NCBI RefSeq assembly: GCF_000764495.1
Contig: NZ_JRLB01000054.1
Location: 46,273-108,329 of the forward strand
Origin: Nitrincola sp. A-D6
Lineage (GTDB): Bacteria > Pseudomonadota > Gammaproteobacteria > Pseudomonadales > Balneatricaceae
Length of the DNA: 62,057 nucleotides
Reading direction: 5' to 3'
Shown: one piece after another, positions 60,481-62,057 of the stretch
How the letters are laid out: each line of letters starts with the position of its first letter
How positions within the stretch are numbered: position 1 is the first letter of the stretch
Notes under the pieces: model-generated
The model's input: only the letters and a program-made list of their open reading frames with translations
Told to the model about the DNA's origin: nothing
The model's database searches: none
Translations under genes and position numbers: made by a program

Positions 60481-61530
60481 CTAACCTCCTTTTTTACAAT
60501 CGGGATCGCGAACACTTTCTTTAAGCAGCCACTGTGGATCAAAGGTGGCACGCTCACCCAAATCTTTCCAGTGCTCCTTCAGCCAGACATCTGCGCGGTT
60601 GCGCCCCATATCGCGTAAGTAACACAGATATTCCCACTCCGCATTCAATTTACTCGAGGCTTTTAAACTCTGAAGATCTTCATCCCCATGGATGCGGTGC
60701 AAACGCATCTCGCGATAACGTTCTTTTTCCAGACCTTCCGCTTCAATAAGATCACGCAATAGCGTTACGCTACGTAACTCCTTGATCAAGCATGAGTTGA
60801 ATGTAATTTCATTGATGCGATCAATAATTTCACGTGCCGTTTTCGGCACATCCGGACGCTCAAACGGATTGATTTGAACCAGCACCATGTCTCTGGCATC
60901 GCACTCATCCACCAGAGGAAAAAGGGCCGGGTTACCGCTGTAGCCACCATCCCAATAAAACTCACCATCCACCTCAACAGCCTGAAACATAAAGGGCAAA
61001 GCCGCTGATGCCATGAGTGCATCAGCAGAGAGGTTGGGTTGAGTGAAAATTTTGGGCCGGCCATTGCGAACCTGGGTTGCAGTGACAAACACCTTCACCG
61101 CTTTGCATCGGTTCACGGCTTCAAAATCAACCAGGTCAACAATCAGATCGCGTAGTGGGTTGAGGTTGAGCGGATTGAACTCGTAGGGTGAGAAAACACG
61201 GCTTAGATGGTCGAACAGCAGGTAATTGGGTGAGCTTTCCATACCCCAGTCGCCGGTAATTTTTGCCCAAAGATTACGTTGAATCGGGCTGGATTTTCCG
61301 GCGTCACTCACTGATTTCCAGAAGGTTTGCAACGCATCACGCGCTCCTTGTCGAGACCCGGACTCCAATCCATTTGCCAGTACTACCGCATTCATTGCCC
61401 CGGCGCTGGTACCACTCACCCCTTCAATCTTCAGATTACTTTCTTCAAGCAAGCGATCCAATACACCCCAGGTCAGAGCACCATGTGAACCTCCTCCCTG
61501 AAGTGCCAACTCAATGGTTTTAACAGTCAT
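60481..61530 (-). CDS. patatin-like phospholipase
   Basis: 349 aa. Oxyanion-hole glycines in LQGGGSHGALTWGVLD, nucleophile Ser in GVSGTSAGAMN near residue 42, catalytic Asp in YWDGGYSGNP near residue 195. No signal peptide, so it is cytoplasmic; may release acids from lipid or polyester. Operon with the GntP permease. ATG 61530. Confidence 0.92.
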   Translation of the reverse strand: MTVKTIELALQGGGSHGALTWGVLDRLLEESNLKIEGVSGTSAGAMNAVVLANGLESGSRQGARDALQTFWKSVSDAGKSSPIQRNLWAKITGDWGMESSPNYLLFDHLSRVFSPYEFNPLNLNPLRDLIVDLVDFEAVNRCKAVKVFVTATQVRNGRPKIFTQPNLSADALMASAALPFMFQAVEVDGEFYWDGGYSGNPALFPLVDECDARDMVLVQINPFERPDVPKTAREIIDRINEITFNSCLIKELRSVTLLRDLIEAEGLEKERYREMRLHRIHGDEDLQSLKASSKLNAEWEYLCYLRDMGRNRADVWLKEHWKDLGERATFDPQWLLKESVRDPDCKKGG

Positions 61531-61618
61531 TTGTTAAGCTCCCTATTAAATTACTGCGCTGCAGCATTACAATACACCAAACTAGAGTAGTATTAACTCG
61601 ATTACAAGGCTGTGCCTC

Positions 61619-62057
61619 ATGCAACATAGTGCATTAAAATCAGATTTCCTGCTGGTGTTGGTTACACTGCTGGCTGCCACCAGCTGGGTCTTTTCACGCG
61701 AGGCCCTGACCGGAATAGCCCCTCTACAGTTTATTGGTGGGCGCTTTCTGTGTGCCGGTTTGATACTGGGTGCCTTTGGTTACAGTGCTCTGAAACAACT
61801 AGCGGGTGAGTCCTGGCTACGCGCACTGATGACCGGCGTTGTTATGGGAGTGGCGATGTGTTTCTGGATTATGGGACTCTACCATTCAGATAACATGGGC
61901 ATTGGCGCCTTTATCACCAGCCTGAGCGTGGTGTTTGTACCCATTGTCGGGCGATTGTTTTTTGCTACACGTACGGCCCTGAGTACCTGGGTGGCTATGG
62001 CGATTGCCTTAGTCGGCCTTGCCTGTCTTCGCCTTGAAGGCGGATTTGCTTGTCAGC
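61619..62057 (+). CDS. DMT-superfamily (EamA) transporter, truncated by the window end
   Basis: Only the first 146 codons are inside the window; no stop is reached. Begins MQHSALKSDFLLVLVTLLAA; five hydrophobic segments are visible. SWVFSREAL and PLQFIGGRFLCAGLIL match the EamA N-terminal repeat. Divergent from the patatin gene. Substrate unknown. Confidence 0.85.
   Translation, partial: MQHSALKSDFLLVLVTLLAATSWVFSREALTGIAPLQFIGGRFLCAGLILGAFGYSALKQLAGESWLRALMTGVVMGVAMCFWIMGLYHSDNMGIGAFITSLSVVFVPIVGRLFFATRTALSTWVAMAIALVGLACLRLEGGFACQ

Noticed and set aside
1..62057. CRISPR array
   Set aside because: No series of regularly spaced direct repeats and no cas genes were seen.

Overview
The window looks like chromosome of a marine or halophilic gammaproteobacterium, probably Oceanospirillales-like. 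The evidence is the lpxC-secA-argJ-mutT run, the rpsU-yqeY-dnaG-rpoD macromolecular-synthesis block, a six-gene Mrp Na+/H+ antiporter, TRAP transport, EfpL and a LexA-controlled sulA. I cannot name the genus from sequence alone.

Layout. 1-5.6 kb: envelope and secretion genes (lpxC, secA), argJ and mutT. 5.6-11.5 kb: Mrp antiporter operon, minus strand (AB fusion, C, D, E, F, G). 11.9-12.5 kb: a LysE-type exporter. 12.5-18.2 kb: an AT-richer accessory island beside tRNA-Ile2(CAU). It holds two modules. One is a three-gene operon: a small 109-aa protein, a helical TPR-like protein and a PIN-domain protein. The other is an HTH/ImmA-type metallopeptidase followed by a second PIN protein. Both look like conflict or defence modules and are the most interesting part of the window. 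18.2-25.8 kb: tRNA, rpoD, dnaG, yqeY, rpsU, tsaD, plsY, folB, folK. 25.9-32.1 kb: a haem-motif GGDEF-EAL protein, cca, glpE, apaH, msrA, rsmE. 32.1-39.8 kb: a sigma-54 activator divergent from acetoacetyl-CoA synthetase, 3-hydroxybutyrate dehydrogenase and a TRAP transporter, with a good -24/-12 promoter between them; this looks like a ketone-body or short 3-hydroxy/oxo-acid utilisation locus. 39.8-41.8 kb: an IS110-family (IS1111-like) element and a cluster of palindromic repeats. 41.8-47.6 kb: an AlaC-type aminotransferase, a compatible-solute ABC transporter and efpL. 47.6-54.1 kb: SulP transporter, sulA and an RND efflux pair. 54.1-59.1 kb: a chemoreceptor and two adjacent membrane GTPases. 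59.0-62.1 kb: GntP permease, patatin-like phospholipase and a truncated DMT transporter.

About 17 single-base frame breaks interrupt otherwise well-conserved genes, among them essential dnaG (twice), efpL, mrpA, sulA and an RND pump (twice within about 20 bases). In most cases one added or removed base restores the family sequence, often in a short homopolymer. I therefore read them mainly as assembly or sequencing indels and annotate each broken gene as one locus. The same caution applies to the two breaks inside the putative defence operon.
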